NCBI GenBank assembly: GCA_903918375.1 | Contig: CAIXED010000082.1 | Coordinates: forward strand, 1 to 34,199 | DNA length: 34,199 nt | Source of the DNA: an uncultured Pseudomonadota bacterium | Lineage (GTDB): Bacteria > Pseudomonadota > Gammaproteobacteria > Methylococcales > Methylomonadaceae | Direction: 5' to 3' | Shown: one piece after another, positions 1-7,252 of the stretch | How positions within the stretch are numbered: the first letter of the stretch is position 1 | How the letters are laid out: every line of letters starts with the position of its first letter | Made by a program: the position numbers and the translations under genes | The notes under the pieces: model-generated | What the model was told of the DNA's origin: nothing | Seen by the model: the letters and a program-made list of their open reading frames with translations, nothing else | Databases searched by the model: none

Positions 1-462
1 GGCTATGTTACCCGGCAGCAGGTTGAGAGTATTTTTGATGTGCGTTTGCAAAAACTCGAATTTCCTAAAGACAATATCAATTACCGCCCGTATCCAATCT
101 ACATGGCAACTCGCGGTGGAAACTGGTACTTCGATCTTGGAATTTCCGAATCGAGTCCGGGGCAGTCGCATTTCGCTCTCGGCTGGGGTGAGTCACGGCA
201 AAGGCACCCCTGGTTCAGGCCCTACGACTCATCGCCGCTGCCCCCCCACGGTATGTGCCTATTACCCGACCAACTCATGCGGGATGTCGAACAACGCGGC
301 TGGATTTTTAAGCCCGGACCAGACGACTGGCACTTTAGTCCTGCTGTTTATTCAAAAAACTATATCAAGGGCAAGAGGGGCGTTTTATCTCTGGTTTTTT
401 TCAGACAAGACCACTGCCTTGAGTCTGTCGTGATCTCCACCACCTCTGATCGAACCGAATAG
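1..462 (+). CDS. Unknown protein, 3' part of a gene cut by the left edge
   Basis: The reading frame is open from the first base (Gly-Tyr-Val-Thr-Arg...) through a TAG stop, giving at least 153 residues. The first internal ATG is at 40, but the frame is open before it, so the gene most likely starts outside the window. The visible part is soluble-looking, rich in Trp, Pro, Arg and Asp, with no clear signal peptide, membrane segment or known motif. I do not recognise the family. It is followed by a MITE-like repeat and an AT-rich orphan gene, so it belongs to the accessory strip. A second open frame (5-433) overlaps it; the frame chosen here has better codon character and is open to the edge. 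Confidence 0.5.
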   Translation, partial: GYVTRQQVESIFDVRLQKLEFPKDNINYRPYPIYMATRGGNWYFDLGISESSPGQSHFALGWGESRQRHPWFRPYDSSPLPPHGMCLLPDQLMRDVEQRGWIFKPGPDDWHFSPAVYSKNYIKGKRGVLSLVFFRQDHCLESVVISTTSDRTE

Positions 463-510
463 ACCAAAGGAATAATCCCAACTAATCAAAACTTAAACCG
501 CACCAATTAA

Positions 511-636
511 CCGCGATACGATGCGCTAATTATTCAACTCACATAGGATGCTGCCGACGTAAGGAGGCGCATCGCTCGCGACCGTTGTGCCTCGCCGATG
601 GCTCGACACAACCTATTTTGAGCGCACCTTATCGCA
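511..636 (+). repeat. MITE-like dispersed repeat, copy A
   Basis: A 126-bp element that recurs at 2807-2932 with only about five mismatches. It is bounded by imperfect 14-bp terminal inverted repeats: GCGATACGATGCGC at 513-526 and GCGCACCTTATCGC at 622-635, matching at 12 of 14 positions once inverted. An inner GTTGTG...CACAAC pair allows a cruciform or hairpin. It carries no gene. The rest of the 463-690 gap shows nothing else recognisable. Confidence 0.8.
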
Positions 637-690
637 TTAATATTCTGTTATCCAGGAAATTTATTAAAATTACTTTTGGAGGGAAATAAC

Positions 691-1059
691 ATGAATCTTC
701 AAATGTCTGAAAATGAATTTATAAAGCATTTGACGATGCAATCCGACAATGCTTGGCGCTGCCATAAAGAATTTTCCATATTTTTAGAATATATAGAGCG
801 TGTAAAAAACTCAGATTTTATTAGTAATATTTTTAGCACACATGGTTTAAAAGAAATTAATAAAATTTGGTTTGATATGGAAATTGTTAATGCTTTAGCA
901 TTAGATGAATGGCAAAATGCTGGACAACCAGAAAATTGGCAATCCGAGTGGAATTCTAATTTTTTACCTGATGTCAAAAGCTTGATATTCAGTTTTAATG
1001 AAGCACTTATGAATCAAGGGTATCGCGATACAATGCACTACCTCGATACGGAAGACTAA
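691..1059 (+). CDS. Small hypothetical protein (122 aa)
   Basis: Start chosen at ATG 691 because a strong GGAGGG ribosome site lies 7 nt upstream; an in-frame TTG at 676 would place that site inside the gene. The 122-residue product is acidic and helical-looking, with several aromatic residues (Trp-Phe-Asp-Met-Glu, Glu-Asn-Trp-Gln-Ser) and no signal peptide or membrane span. The coding DNA is clearly more AT-rich than the housekeeping part of the window, suggesting acquired DNA. I do not recognise a family. Small, acidic, AT-rich orphans of this kind are often immunity proteins or antitoxin-like partners, but nothing in the sequence proves that. It is bracketed by MITE-like copies A and C. 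Confidence 0.65.
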   Translation: MNLQMSENEFIKHLTMQSDNAWRCHKEFSIFLEYIERVKNSDFISNIFSTHGLKEINKIWFDMEIVNALALDEWQNAGQPENWQSEWNSNFLPDVKSLIFSFNEALMNQGYRDTMHYLDTED

Positions 1060-1123
1060 TAATGAATCACCTTATTAAATGATGACAATGAACGATTACA
1101 GCCTCATTAATTCTCTATTGGCA

Positions 1124-1237
1124 CCGCGTACGGCGTGCTAATAATCAATCATTTTCGTATGATTGCAGGCGCATCGCTCGCGACCGTTGCGCCTCGCCGC
1201 TGGCTCGACACAACCTATTTTGAGCGCACCTTATCGC
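1124..1237 (+). repeat. MITE-like dispersed repeat, divergent copy C
   Basis: The right part (1166-1237, from AGGCGCATCG to CTTATCGC) matches copies A and B almost exactly. The left part (CCGCGTACGGCGTGCTAAT) is only loosely related to their left end. The right terminal repeat GCGCACCTTATCGC (1224-1237) is intact. It abuts the hairpin element at 1240-1325, so the two form a composite repeat block. Confidence 0.65.
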
Positions 1238-1239
1238 AT

Positions 1240-1325
1240 TGTAGGTTGGGTTCGGCGTTAGCAGCAACCCAACATGTTGGCCTTCGATTGTTGGGTTGCG
1301 CTCTATCGAGCGAACCCAAACTACA
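1240..1325. repeat. Long imperfect palindromic intergenic element
   Basis: The left arm begins TGTAGGTTGGGTTCG and ends CAACCCAACA; the right arm begins TGTTGGGTTGCG and ends CGAACCCAAACTACA. Inverted, the arms align along about 35 bp with a short centre, so the whole element can fold into one hairpin. It contains no gene; the open frames crossing it on both strands are by-products of the symmetry. It resembles the short palindromic repeats common in gammaproteobacterial intergenic DNA. Nothing else is evident between 1326 and 1418. Confidence 0.75.
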
Positions 1326-1418
1326 CAGCTTGCAATTACCCCAAACATAAGGATGTATCGAGCAAGAGATTAAATTAGAGTGAGTAATAACTTAGCTATG
1401 ATCATCCTGTCATACCCA

Positions 1419-1832
1419 TTACTCTAATACATGCGTTATTACAAAATTGCCTAATGCCTTAATTGCATCAACCGTCAATTCAATACCTTTCGTTTTTGCT
1501 GTGGCTTTAATTTTTTCCCAAATACCAGAAGACCTCATAGTATCAAGGAGATCATGTCCCTCCATTGTTAACCTTGGGCTATGAAGCCCATAACTAAACA
1601 TTCCATCTAAGGACCTGATAACTGTTAGACCATCAATGTACCCCGCATTAACAAGAAGTTCGAGATGCCCAAAAACTCTGGCTTCAATAGCATGAAATTC
1701 GTCTAACTGCTTTTCATATGTATCCCAATCTTGATCTTTGAAATTTGGTTTTACTGGAATATCAGAAAAAGGATTTTTCTCTTCTTCAATATCCAAAAGC
1801 AGTTTGCGTATCAATTCCCAGTCTCTTTTCAT
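1419..1832 (-). CDS. DUF2513 family protein
   Basis: 137 residues beginning Met-Lys-Arg-Asp-Trp-Glu-Leu-Ile-Arg-Lys, the typical opening of the DUF2513 family, followed by a helical region (HLELLVNAGYIDG), an RLTMEGHDLLD segment and a C-terminal helix (KGIELTVDAIKALG). This is the family's usual full length. DUF2513 proteins occur in prophages and accessory islands; the layout looks like a small winged-helix fold, but no biochemical role is established that I know of. It is not overlapped by neighbours and lies between the hairpin element and a zinc-ribbon membrane protein on the same strand, consistent with an accessory strip. Confidence 0.8.
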   Translation of the reverse strand: MKRDWELIRKLLLDIEEEKNPFSDIPVKPNFKDQDWDTYEKQLDEFHAIEARVFGHLELLVNAGYIDGLTVIRSLDGMFSYGLHSPRLTMEGHDLLDTMRSSGIWEKIKATAKTKGIELTVDAIKALGNFVITHVLE

Positions 1833-1906
1833 GGTATGACTTATAGTTGTGAAATTAAATTGATGTCAGGATATAAATCATAAGCCTGATTTAGCTATTT
1901 AAGAGT

Positions 1907-2707
1907 CTAATGACTCTTAGTTACCCAATGCTTATCTGCTTCAATTGCATCGTCAGGTCCCCAGTACCAACCTTTTTTTTCTATCTCTTTAAAAATATGA
2001 TCGCGTTCATCACAAGCAGAAATAGTTTCAGGGTCATCTCCACTACCTCCCCGACATTTATCATTTAACGTTTCTTCTTTATCAATAAGAGTTTTTACAT
2101 CAACCGACATAAGCTGTGATTGCGCTAACATTTGATTGTCTTTATTAATAATTTGATTGGTTTTTTCCTCGACAGATAAAGCCGATTTAGTGGGTTCTAT
2201 ATATTCTCTATCACCTTTAGAAGAATTAGTTAACTCAAAAGCTTGTGTAAAATATTCTAATCGATTGTATGGTGAACTAAATGATATTATCTGTTCAGAT
2301 CTTTTTACTGGTATATCAACTTTTGTTCCACTTGCCCATTCTTCGCAGCCAGCTTCCTTTACAGCGTCACTCCTTCCAAAGATAGTAGTCCAGAGACCAA
2401 GTATTTTTTGTATATCTGTTTTAGGGTCATGTAACAGATAAGCAGGACAAACAATAGCTTTATGGGTGGTGAAAATAGGTTTTGTATAATCCAGTTCTTT
2501 TCTTATTTCTTTTATATTTTCGCTAGGGATTTCTGTATCATTTTTTATAAAAATTACTAAGACAATAACAATTATCAACGATATTAAAATTACAGAGCCA
2601 CAACCAGAAAACATTCCACTTCCTTGATTTTGGCCACAATGGGGACAAGTTTTTGCACCCGAGGAAACAGAACTATTACAGGTCTTACATTTTATTAGCT
2701 TTGCCAT
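1907..2707 (-). CDS. Zinc-ribbon, single-pass membrane protein of unknown function
   Basis: 266 residues. An N-terminal zinc ribbon has two Cys-x2-Cys knuckles (CKTCNSS near residue 8 and CPHCGQ near 22). One hydrophobic segment follows at about residues 37-53 (VILISLIIVIVLVIFI). A hydrophilic C-terminal domain of about 210 residues would then lie on the far side of the membrane. The end contains a Cys-Asp-Glu-Arg-Asp segment before GWYWG, a pattern common in small periplasmic proteins, and two cysteines that could pair. The zinc ribbon with one span recurs in bacterial proteins of unknown role. The coding DNA is AT-rich. The start ATG gives the zinc ribbon at the extreme N-terminus as expected. 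No operon partner is evident. Confidence 0.7.
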   Translation of the reverse strand: MAKLIKCKTCNSSVSSGAKTCPHCGQNQGSGMFSGCGSVILISLIIVIVLVIFIKNDTEIPSENIKEIRKELDYTKPIFTTHKAIVCPAYLLHDPKTDIQKILGLWTTIFGRSDAVKEAGCEEWASGTKVDIPVKRSEQIISFSSPYNRLEYFTQAFELTNSSKGDREYIEPTKSALSVEEKTNQIINKDNQMLAQSQLMSVDVKTLIDKEETLNDKCRGGSGDDPETISACDERDHIFKEIEKKGWYWGPDDAIEADKHWVTKSH

Positions 2708-2806
2708 AATGATTTTTTTACACCGAAAAATTATTAATAACTAGAGAAAATGGGGTATAGAAGGCCATTATTATAACTTTATAAATTATTTTGTGGCCTA
2801 GATACA

Positions 2807-2932
2807 CCGCGATACGATGCGCTAATTATTCAACTCACATAGGATGCTGCCGACGCAAGGAGGCGCATCGCTCGCGACCGTTGCCCCTCGCCGATGGCTC
2901 GACACAACCTATTTTGAGCCCACCTTATCGCG
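2807..2932 (+). repeat. MITE-like dispersed repeat, copy B
   Basis: Near-identical to copy A (about 121 of 126 positions) and in the same orientation, with terminal inverted repeats at 2809-2822 and 2918-2931. Copies A and B are therefore direct repeats bracketing a 2.2-kb block holding the orphan gene, the DUF2513 gene and the zinc-ribbon gene. Confidence 0.8.
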
Positions 2933-3004
2933 TCAATTTAGGGAATTATCCAAACCAATGAGGCACATCAATCGAGTAACCAAAACTTATAGGCTTACTC
3001 TAAC

Positions 3005-3394
3005 TCAACCACCGCCAATTTGAATAATCTGATTCAATCGCTCGCAAACCTGACTAAACAAATTGTCTGGTAGTGATTTGAGCGGGTGAGGCTTGGCTTT
3101 GCGTAAACGCCAGTCGAATGATTTTGGTTGATGGCATAGCACATAGCTAGTTAGCTCTGCTTTACGACCGCTGGCTTTGCCGACGGCAACTGCAAAAGGA
3201 TTGTCGGCATTGTAGGTTGCGGTTGTCATTGGTAAACCGATGACTAGAGAGGTTTTCTCGTTAAAAATACGAGGTGATAAAACAAGAAATGGATGGATGT
3301 CGCGCATTTCCTGACCAACTTGTGGATTACAATCAATCCAGATAATCTCTTGCCGATTAGGCACCCAAGCCGATTGTTGTTTAATCGCTACCAA
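3005..3394 (-). CDS. mazF: MazF/PemK-type endoribonuclease toxin
   Basis: 129 residues with the MazF/PemK core: a PNRQEIIWIDCNPQVGQE strand pair near residues 12-29, the HPFLVLSPRIFN segment, IGLPMTT, and the later S-Y-V-L-C-H-Q motif. MazF family toxins cleave mRNA at short sequences. The start is a TTG at 3394 that overlaps the end of the upstream antitoxin gene by 7 bp. The next in-frame ATG would remove the conserved first strand, so TTG is strongly preferred. An uncommon start inside the antitoxin stop region fits translational coupling that keeps toxin output below antitoxin. All core segments are present, so it looks intact. Confidence 0.88.
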   Translation of the reverse strand: MVAIKQQSAWVPNRQEIIWIDCNPQVGQEMRDIHPFLVLSPRIFNEKTSLVIGLPMTTATYNADNPFAVAVGKASGRKAELTSYVLCHQPKSFDWRLRKAKPHPLKSLPDNLFSQVCERLNQIIQIGGG

Positions 3395-3642
3395 CGTTCA
3401 GCTCCAAGGATTTGCTCGCTGTTCATCACTTCGCCACCATGTCTGTCGGGATCGAATTGAGCTAAGCGTTGCTCTAGTGTTAGAGCTTGGTCTTTCAGTG
3501 GCGTGATGATTACCTTGTCACCCTCGACAGAAATACGCACTCTTTGATGATTGTGCAAATGAGCTTCTCTGGCAATAACCGATGGCAGGCGAACGCCTAA
3601 ATTATTACCCCATTGCTTGATGTCAAGTATAGCTTCGGTCAT
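3388..3642 (-). CDS. mazE: MazE-type AbrB-fold antitoxin
   Basis: 84 residues. The N-terminal half (ILDIKQWGNNLGVRLPSVIA, then VRISVEGDKVIITPL) is the swapped-hairpin AbrB/SpoVT DNA-binding fold used by MazE. The C-terminal tail (LAQFDPDRHGGE) is the toxin-wrapping part. The start at ATG 3642 has an AGGG site 6 nt upstream; the longer frame to 3678 adds residues atypical of the family. It overlaps mazF by 7 bp and is transcribed first, the normal order. It is expected to neutralise MazF and repress its own promoter. Confidence 0.88.
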   Translation of the reverse strand: MTEAILDIKQWGNNLGVRLPSVIAREAHLHNHQRVRISVEGDKVIITPLKDQALTLEQRLAQFDPDRHGGEVMNSEQILGAERW

Positions 3643-3656
3643 GGTAAGCCCTGTAA

Positions 3657-3677
3657 TGTTTAAACAAAGTATAAACA
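3657..3677 (-). promoter_or_regulatory. Likely mazEF promoter and autoregulatory operator
   Basis: On the minus strand a TATACT hexamer (3673-3668) is a good -10 element 25-30 bp before mazE. It is embedded in an inverted repeat TGTTTA-9-TAAACA (3657-3662 and 3672-3677). MazE-type antitoxins bind palindromes overlapping their own promoter, so this is the natural operator candidate. The -35 is not obvious. Confidence 0.45.
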
Positions 3678-3710
3678 CACTAATTCATGTTGTCACTACT
3701 CGGTGATTTT

Positions 3711-3751
3711 CAGTGCATCGCCGCTGGCTTAGCACAACCCACCTTATCGCG
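3711..3751 (+). repeat. MITE-like repeat, right-end remnant (copy D)
   Basis: A shortened right half of the same repeat: GCATCGCCGCTGGCTTAGC, then CACAACC joined directly to CACCTTATCGC, lacking the TATTTTGAGC stretch. It abuts the stop codon of the acetyltransferase toxin gene. Confidence 0.55.
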
Positions 3752-4261
3752 TTAAAAAAACGACTCTTTAAACAAAAACATTGGAATCGGGCTTTTAGGG
3801 TCAACAGGTGTTTCCAATATTGTGAATCCAAGCCCTAAATAAAATGAAACTGCATTTGGATCAGAATCAAGATAGATACCACGGCAACCAATCATATCGG
3901 CTGCCTTCTTGGTTTCAAGAAGTGCGTGTTTCATCAAGCGCTTACCATAGCCATTGTGTTTGTATTTTATATCGACACCCAGCATAACCAAACGCACACA
4001 AGGCACCCTATAAGGTAAGGATTGACTAGAGGTATTAGCCAATAATTGTTGGCTAACTTGTGACATCATCAAAGCATAAAATCCAACAAAGCTATCCTGA
4101 TTAGCGGTATCAATAAGCGCCCAAGCAACCGATGTACCTGCTTTGACTTGTGCTTTTAGGCTGTTATGAACGAATTTATTAACAATCAAATTATCGCAAT
4201 CAAACTTATTGATATTGTTGTATTTTTTCGTAACATCGAATCGCTCAATCTTTACTGTCAT
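3752..4261 (-). CDS. tacT: GNAT acetyltransferase toxin, TacT type
   Basis: 169 residues with a GNAT fold: CVRLVMLGVDIKY (beta-4), the acetyl-CoA pyrophosphate loop KHNGYGKRL at about 102-109, and AVSFYLGLGF with Tyr141, the position of the general acid in TacT/AtaT toxins. These enzymes acetylate the amino group of charged aminoacyl-tRNA and block translation. The gene follows the DUF1778 antitoxin with a 4-bp ATGA overlap, the standard arrangement of this TA type. The N-terminus (IERFDVTKKYNNINKFDC) also matches the family opening, FDCGN-like. It appears intact. Confidence 0.87.
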   Translation of the reverse strand: MTVKIERFDVTKKYNNINKFDCDNLIVNKFVHNSLKAQVKAGTSVAWALIDTANQDSFVGFYALMMSQVSQQLLANTSSQSLPYRVPCVRLVMLGVDIKYKHNGYGKRLMKHALLETKKAADMIGCRGIYLDSDPNAVSFYLGLGFTILETPVDPKSPIPMFLFKESFF

Positions 4262-4542
4262 TTATCAATGACCTCAAAATCGGGTAATTCTCCGAGAGCC
4301 TTCATTGCTTCAGTTGGCGCGGGGGGATTTTGCATTAACTCCGCAAAACGACGTTGACCATCAAGACTTAATTGAATCGTAGAATGATTGTTTATAACTT
4401 GTTGTGCACGCTCAGCAGCAGGGCCAAGCACGAAAGCGGTTACATCAATCCCCATTATCGCAGCAGCACGAAAAATAATATCTTTCATGTCATTAGTAGT
4501 TTTCAACTCCATACGCGCTTGTTTCAATGCTGTTGCTTTCAT
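4258..4542 (-). CDS. tacA: DUF1778 (TacA-type) antitoxin
   Basis: 94 residues. An N-terminal ribbon-helix-helix region includes KDIIFRAAAIMGIDVTAFVL, characteristic of DUF1778. A C-terminal toxin-binding tail carries LSLDGQRRFAELMQNPPAP, close to the family motif in which a residue after LS..D packs on the toxin. ATG 4542 is preceded at 6 nt by AGAGGTG; an upstream in-frame TTG at 4560 would bury that site. It lies first in the operon and overlaps the toxin by 4 bp, as expected for an autoregulated module. Confidence 0.85.
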   Translation of the reverse strand: MKATALKQARMELKTTNDMKDIIFRAAAIMGIDVTAFVLGPAAERAQQVINNHSTIQLSLDGQRRFAELMQNPPAPTEAMKALGELPDFEVIDK

Positions 4543-4574
4543 GATTTTCACCTCTTTCAATTTTGAATTTTATT

Positions 4575-4593
4575 GTACGACCAATAGCCGTAC
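4575..4593. promoter_or_regulatory. Candidate TacAT operator
   Basis: Inverted repeat GTACG-9-CGTAC, with flanking TT/AA extending the symmetry, lies 33-51 bp upstream of the antitoxin start. DUF1778 ribbon-helix-helix proteins repress their own promoters by binding such short palindromes. A clear -10/-35 pair is not resolved. Confidence 0.4.
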
Positions 4594-4659
4594 CAAATCA
4601 ATGCAAGTAACGGAAATTTGATTTCGATACGGCTTCGATCATGGGCTACGCTGTGATTT

Positions 4660-6033
4660 TCAAGCAATAAAATTCAAGCCTAACCCAATCACCCCACAAA
4701 CCAAAATCACGCTAATTACGCCAATTTTGAATCGCATCAAGGCAATTAAAGCCGCCAAACTAATCACAATAGCAACAGCATCAATCTGTTCGCCATAACC
4801 ATGTGGGTAGAAAACGTGTAACGCAAAAAACCACGCTAAATTGAGAATCACGCCAACCACAGCCGCGGTGATTGCGGTTAATGGTGCGGTGAATTTTAAG
4901 TTGCCGTGCGTCGATTCGACCAATGGCCCGCCAGCGAGAATAAATAAAAAGCTGGGTAAAAAAGTGAAGAAGGTCAACACGCTGGCGGCAACTGCGCCGG
5001 CTAAAAACAGTTGATCAGCACCAAATAGTTCTTTGCTCCAGCCAGCCACAAAACCAACGAAAGTCACCACCATAATCAGCGGCCCGGGCGTGGTTTCACC
5101 GAGCGCCAAACCATCCATCATTTGTTGCGGGGTTAACCAATTAAACGTCTCAACCGCGCCCTGATAGACATAAGGCAAAACGGCGTAAGCACCGCCAAAA
5201 GTCAGCAACGCTGCTTTGGTAAAAAACCAAGCCATTTGCGTCAATGCTCCATCCCAACCATATTGGCTATACAAAAAACCGATTGCCCCGCCCCATAACA
5301 ACAAACCCAATAGCAGCACTTTTGCTAGTCTTAGCCAACTGAATAAAGCATGGTCTGGGGTTGGCGTTTGGTCATCGATCAAAGCGGGGCCATAACTTTT
5401 TTTGGATGCACCATGCCCACCACCCATTTTGAATTTAGCAGGGGCAAGCTTACCGCCCACTGCGCCCAAAACCGCCGCGATCAGTACGATCAACGGAAAA
5501 GGTGTATCGAATATGAAAATCGCCAGAAACGCTAAACCGGCCAAACTCCACAACAGCCAGTTTTGCAAAGCTCTTGAGCCGATACGATAAGCGGCAAACA
5601 GCACTATCGCTGTCACCGCTGGTTTGATGCCGTAAAGCACGCCGCTAATGGCGGGTAGATGGCCGTAAGCAAGATAAATCCAACTCAAGCCGATTAGAAT
5701 CAACAACGACGGCAATACAAACAAAACCCCAGCCACCACGCCACCCAAACTGCGATGCATTAACCAGCCGATATAAGTGGCTAATTGCTGTGCTTCGGGG
5801 CCAGGTAGCAACATGCAGTAGTTCAAGGCATGTAAGAAACGCTGTTCTGATAACCAGCGACGTTTTTCGACTAACTCTTGGTGCATCATGGCGATTTGCC
5901 CAGCGGGGCCGCCGAAACTGATAAAACCTAGTTTTAACCAGAATAAAAATGCTTGCCAAAAGCTGATGGGATTGGGGGGCTGTTGGGTGTTTAAATTGTC
6001 CGCTAGCAAAGCGGGTTTGTGTTGATTGGTCAT
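4660..6033 (-). CDS. chrA: Chromate transporter, ChrA (CHR family, long form)
   Basis: 457 residues, the length of the two-domain CHR family, with a homologous half repeated after a linker. The first half has the signature FWLKLGFISFGGPAGQIAMM followed by EKRRWLSEQRF and LLPGPEAQQLATYIG. The second half repeats it as FFTKAALLTFGGAYAVLPYV, then TTPGPLIMVVTFVGF. About ten to twelve membrane spans are visible. Family members export chromate, often coupled to sulfate or proton gradients; some may carry other anions. ATG 6033 is chosen because it has an AGGCG site and starts close to the conserved core; the frame extends to a TTG at 6078 with no ribosome site. No ChrB regulator is next to it. Confidence 0.9.
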   Translation of the reverse strand: MTNQHKPALLADNLNTQQPPNPISFWQAFLFWLKLGFISFGGPAGQIAMMHQELVEKRRWLSEQRFLHALNYCMLLPGPEAQQLATYIGWLMHRSLGGVVAGVLFVLPSLLILIGLSWIYLAYGHLPAISGVLYGIKPAVTAIVLFAAYRIGSRALQNWLLWSLAGLAFLAIFIFDTPFPLIVLIAAVLGAVGGKLAPAKFKMGGGHGASKKSYGPALIDDQTPTPDHALFSWLRLAKVLLLGLLLWGGAIGFLYSQYGWDGALTQMAWFFTKAALLTFGGAYAVLPYVYQGAVETFNWLTPQQMMDGLALGETTPGPLIMVVTFVGFVAGWSKELFGADQLFLAGAVAASVLTFFTFLPSFLFILAGGPLVESTHGNLKFTAPLTAITAAVVGVILNLAWFFALHVFYPHGYGEQIDAVAIVISLAALIALMRFKIGVISVILVCGVIGLGLNFIA

Positions 6034-6113
6034 AACGCCTACATAATCCCAAAAATACGAAGTTTGGGATTTTAGCAATAAAAGCGTAGCGACTCAGTTG
6101 AAAACCCGTTGAT

Positions 6114-6356
6114 TCAAGCGGCTTGTTGATATTTTTGGGTCATGACAAATTGGTATAAGGTCTTGGGGTCGATATCGACTTGACCATTATTGAATTCCAA
6201 ACAGCCCCAATCTGAATCGACACGAGCTGAGGATAATTGACTTTGATCGACATAATCGCCAATTAAAGCTTTTAAATTTGCTCTAACTACGTCACCTGTT
6301 TCAAAGCTTAGCAAAAACAAGTAATCATCAAGATGTTGAATTTTTTCTAGTTTCAT
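6114..6356 (-). CDS. DUF2442 family protein
   Basis: 80 residues beginning Met-Lys-Leu-Glu-Lys-Ile and containing the DUF2442 pattern: a first strand pair (LFLLSFETGDVVRANL), a central loop, and the end motif with VDIDPKTLYQ. The start at 6356 lies 4 nt after the stop of the DUF4160 gene and uses the GGAG that spans that stop. The longer frame to 6410 overlaps the upstream gene and is not supported. The two genes form a coupled pair seen in many bacteria. Their biochemical role is not established that I know of. Confidence 0.78.
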   Translation of the reverse strand: MKLEKIQHLDDYLFLLSFETGDVVRANLKALIGDYVDQSQLSSARVDSDWGCLEFNNGQVDIDPKTLYQFVMTQKYQQAA

Positions 6357-6360
6357 TTCA

Positions 6361-6615
6361 TTACTCCAAAGGCGCAATCGTGTGAAAATTTTGGCTGTCC
6401 CACATATCAATCAATTCTTGTTGATGTAATTGAGCCCATTCGCTCACCAGTTCTCGGCATTTTTTAGGTAACTTGCCATCGATAATATTGAGATTTTCCA
6501 AAGCCATTACCGCCTGATGCTCGCCGTATTTAATGTGAATATGACGAGGCGGATGCTCTCTGTCAATTAAATACATTCTGATGATGATTCCGTAAAAACG
6601 ACAAATTTCGGGCAT
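6361..6615 (-). CDS. DUF4160 family protein
   Basis: 84 residues with the complete DUF4160 signature: MPEICRFYGIIIRMY at the start, the HPPRHIHIKYGEHQAV segment, and a helical C-terminus around WAQLHQQELIDMW. The HxPxHxHxxY block suggests a metal or nucleotide site but no activity has been shown to my knowledge. It is the first gene of a two-gene unit with DUF2442. Such tight small-gene pairs are sometimes listed as putative toxin-antitoxin modules; that is inference here. Confidence 0.82.
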   Translation of the reverse strand: MPEICRFYGIIIRMYLIDREHPPRHIHIKYGEHQAVMALENLNIIDGKLPKKCRELVSEWAQLHQQELIDMWDSQNFHTIAPLE

Positions 6616-6707
6616 TTGTTATCCTTCCGATAGAGGTTATCAATTGTCAGAAATCAATTCTAGTCCAGATCTCAAAAATCAACAGCACCAAGCAAACCCA
6701 CCTTTTA

Positions 6708-6716
6708 TGCGATAAT
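6708..6716 (+). promoter_or_regulatory. Extended -10 promoter of purE
   Basis: TG-C-GATAAT is an extended -10 element, predicting transcription from about 6723 and a leader of about 32 nt before purE. No good -35 is visible, as is common with extended -10 promoters, and no PurR-like palindrome was seen. Confidence 0.45.
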
Positions 6717-6754
6717 CCCCGCCCTTGTTTTATTGCAGATACCGGAGATTTTGC

Positions 6755-7252
6755 ATGACCGCATTAATTGGCATCATCATGGGTTCCACTTCAGACTGGG
6801 AAACCATGCAACATGCTGCACAAACACTTGAACATCTTAATATTCCTCACGAAGTCGAGGTGGTTTCGGCGCATCGCACGCCTGATAAGCTGTTTCAATA
6901 TGCGGAAAGCGCAGAAAGCAAAGGTTTGGAAGTGATTATCGCTGGTGCCGGTGGCGCAGCGCACTTACCGGGCATGACCGCTGCTAAAACCGCGGTGCCT
7001 GTGCTGGGTGTTCCGGTGCAATCGAAAGCCTTAAACGGCATGGACTCTTTATTATCTATTGTGCAAATGCCAGCTGGCATTCCTGTCGGTACTTTGGCGA
7101 TTGGTAAAGCCGGTGCTATCAATGCCGCGTTATTGGCTGCCGCGATTATCAGCAATAAACATCCACAATACCGCCCTGCCCTCGAAGCTTATCGCCAGCA
7201 ACAAACCGATAACGTCAACGCTAATCCAGACCCAAGACAGGTGCAGGCATGA
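6755..7252 (+). CDS. purE: N5-carboxyaminoimidazole ribonucleotide mutase, PurE
   Basis: 165 residues. It moves the carboxyl group of N5-CAIR to give CAIR in de novo purine synthesis. The class I PurE motifs are present: [17 protein letters not shown] near the start, VVSAHRTPD with the catalytic His, and [11 protein letters not shown], then [21 protein letters not shown] 6755 follows a GGAGATT ribosome site; the frame extends upstream without support. It overlaps purK by 4 bp (ATGA), the normal bacterial purEK arrangement, which means the organism uses the two-step PurK plus class I PurE route. Confidence 0.96.
   Translation: MTALIGIIMGSTSDWETMQHAAQTLEHLNIPHEVEVVSAHRTPDKLFQYAESAESKGLEVIIAGAGGAAHLPGMTAAKTAVPVLGVPVQSKALNGMDSLLSIVQMPAGIPVGTLAIGKAGAINAALLAAAIISNKHPQYRPALEAYRQQQTDNVNANPDPRQVQA

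Noticed and set aside
1135-1350. Open frames on both strands (1135-1350 plus, 1145-1348 minus) as small genes
   Set aside because: They run through repeat copy C and the palindromic element; the symmetry of the DNA creates open frames on both strands and neither has a ribosome site.
511-2932. CRISPR-like array formed by repeats A, C and B
   Set aside because: Spacing is irregular and over 600 bp, the repeats are 126 bp with terminal inverted repeats, and no cas genes are present.
6661-6754. PurR operator before purE
   Set aside because: No ACGCAAACGTTTGCGT-like palindrome is present; only an extended -10 is supported.
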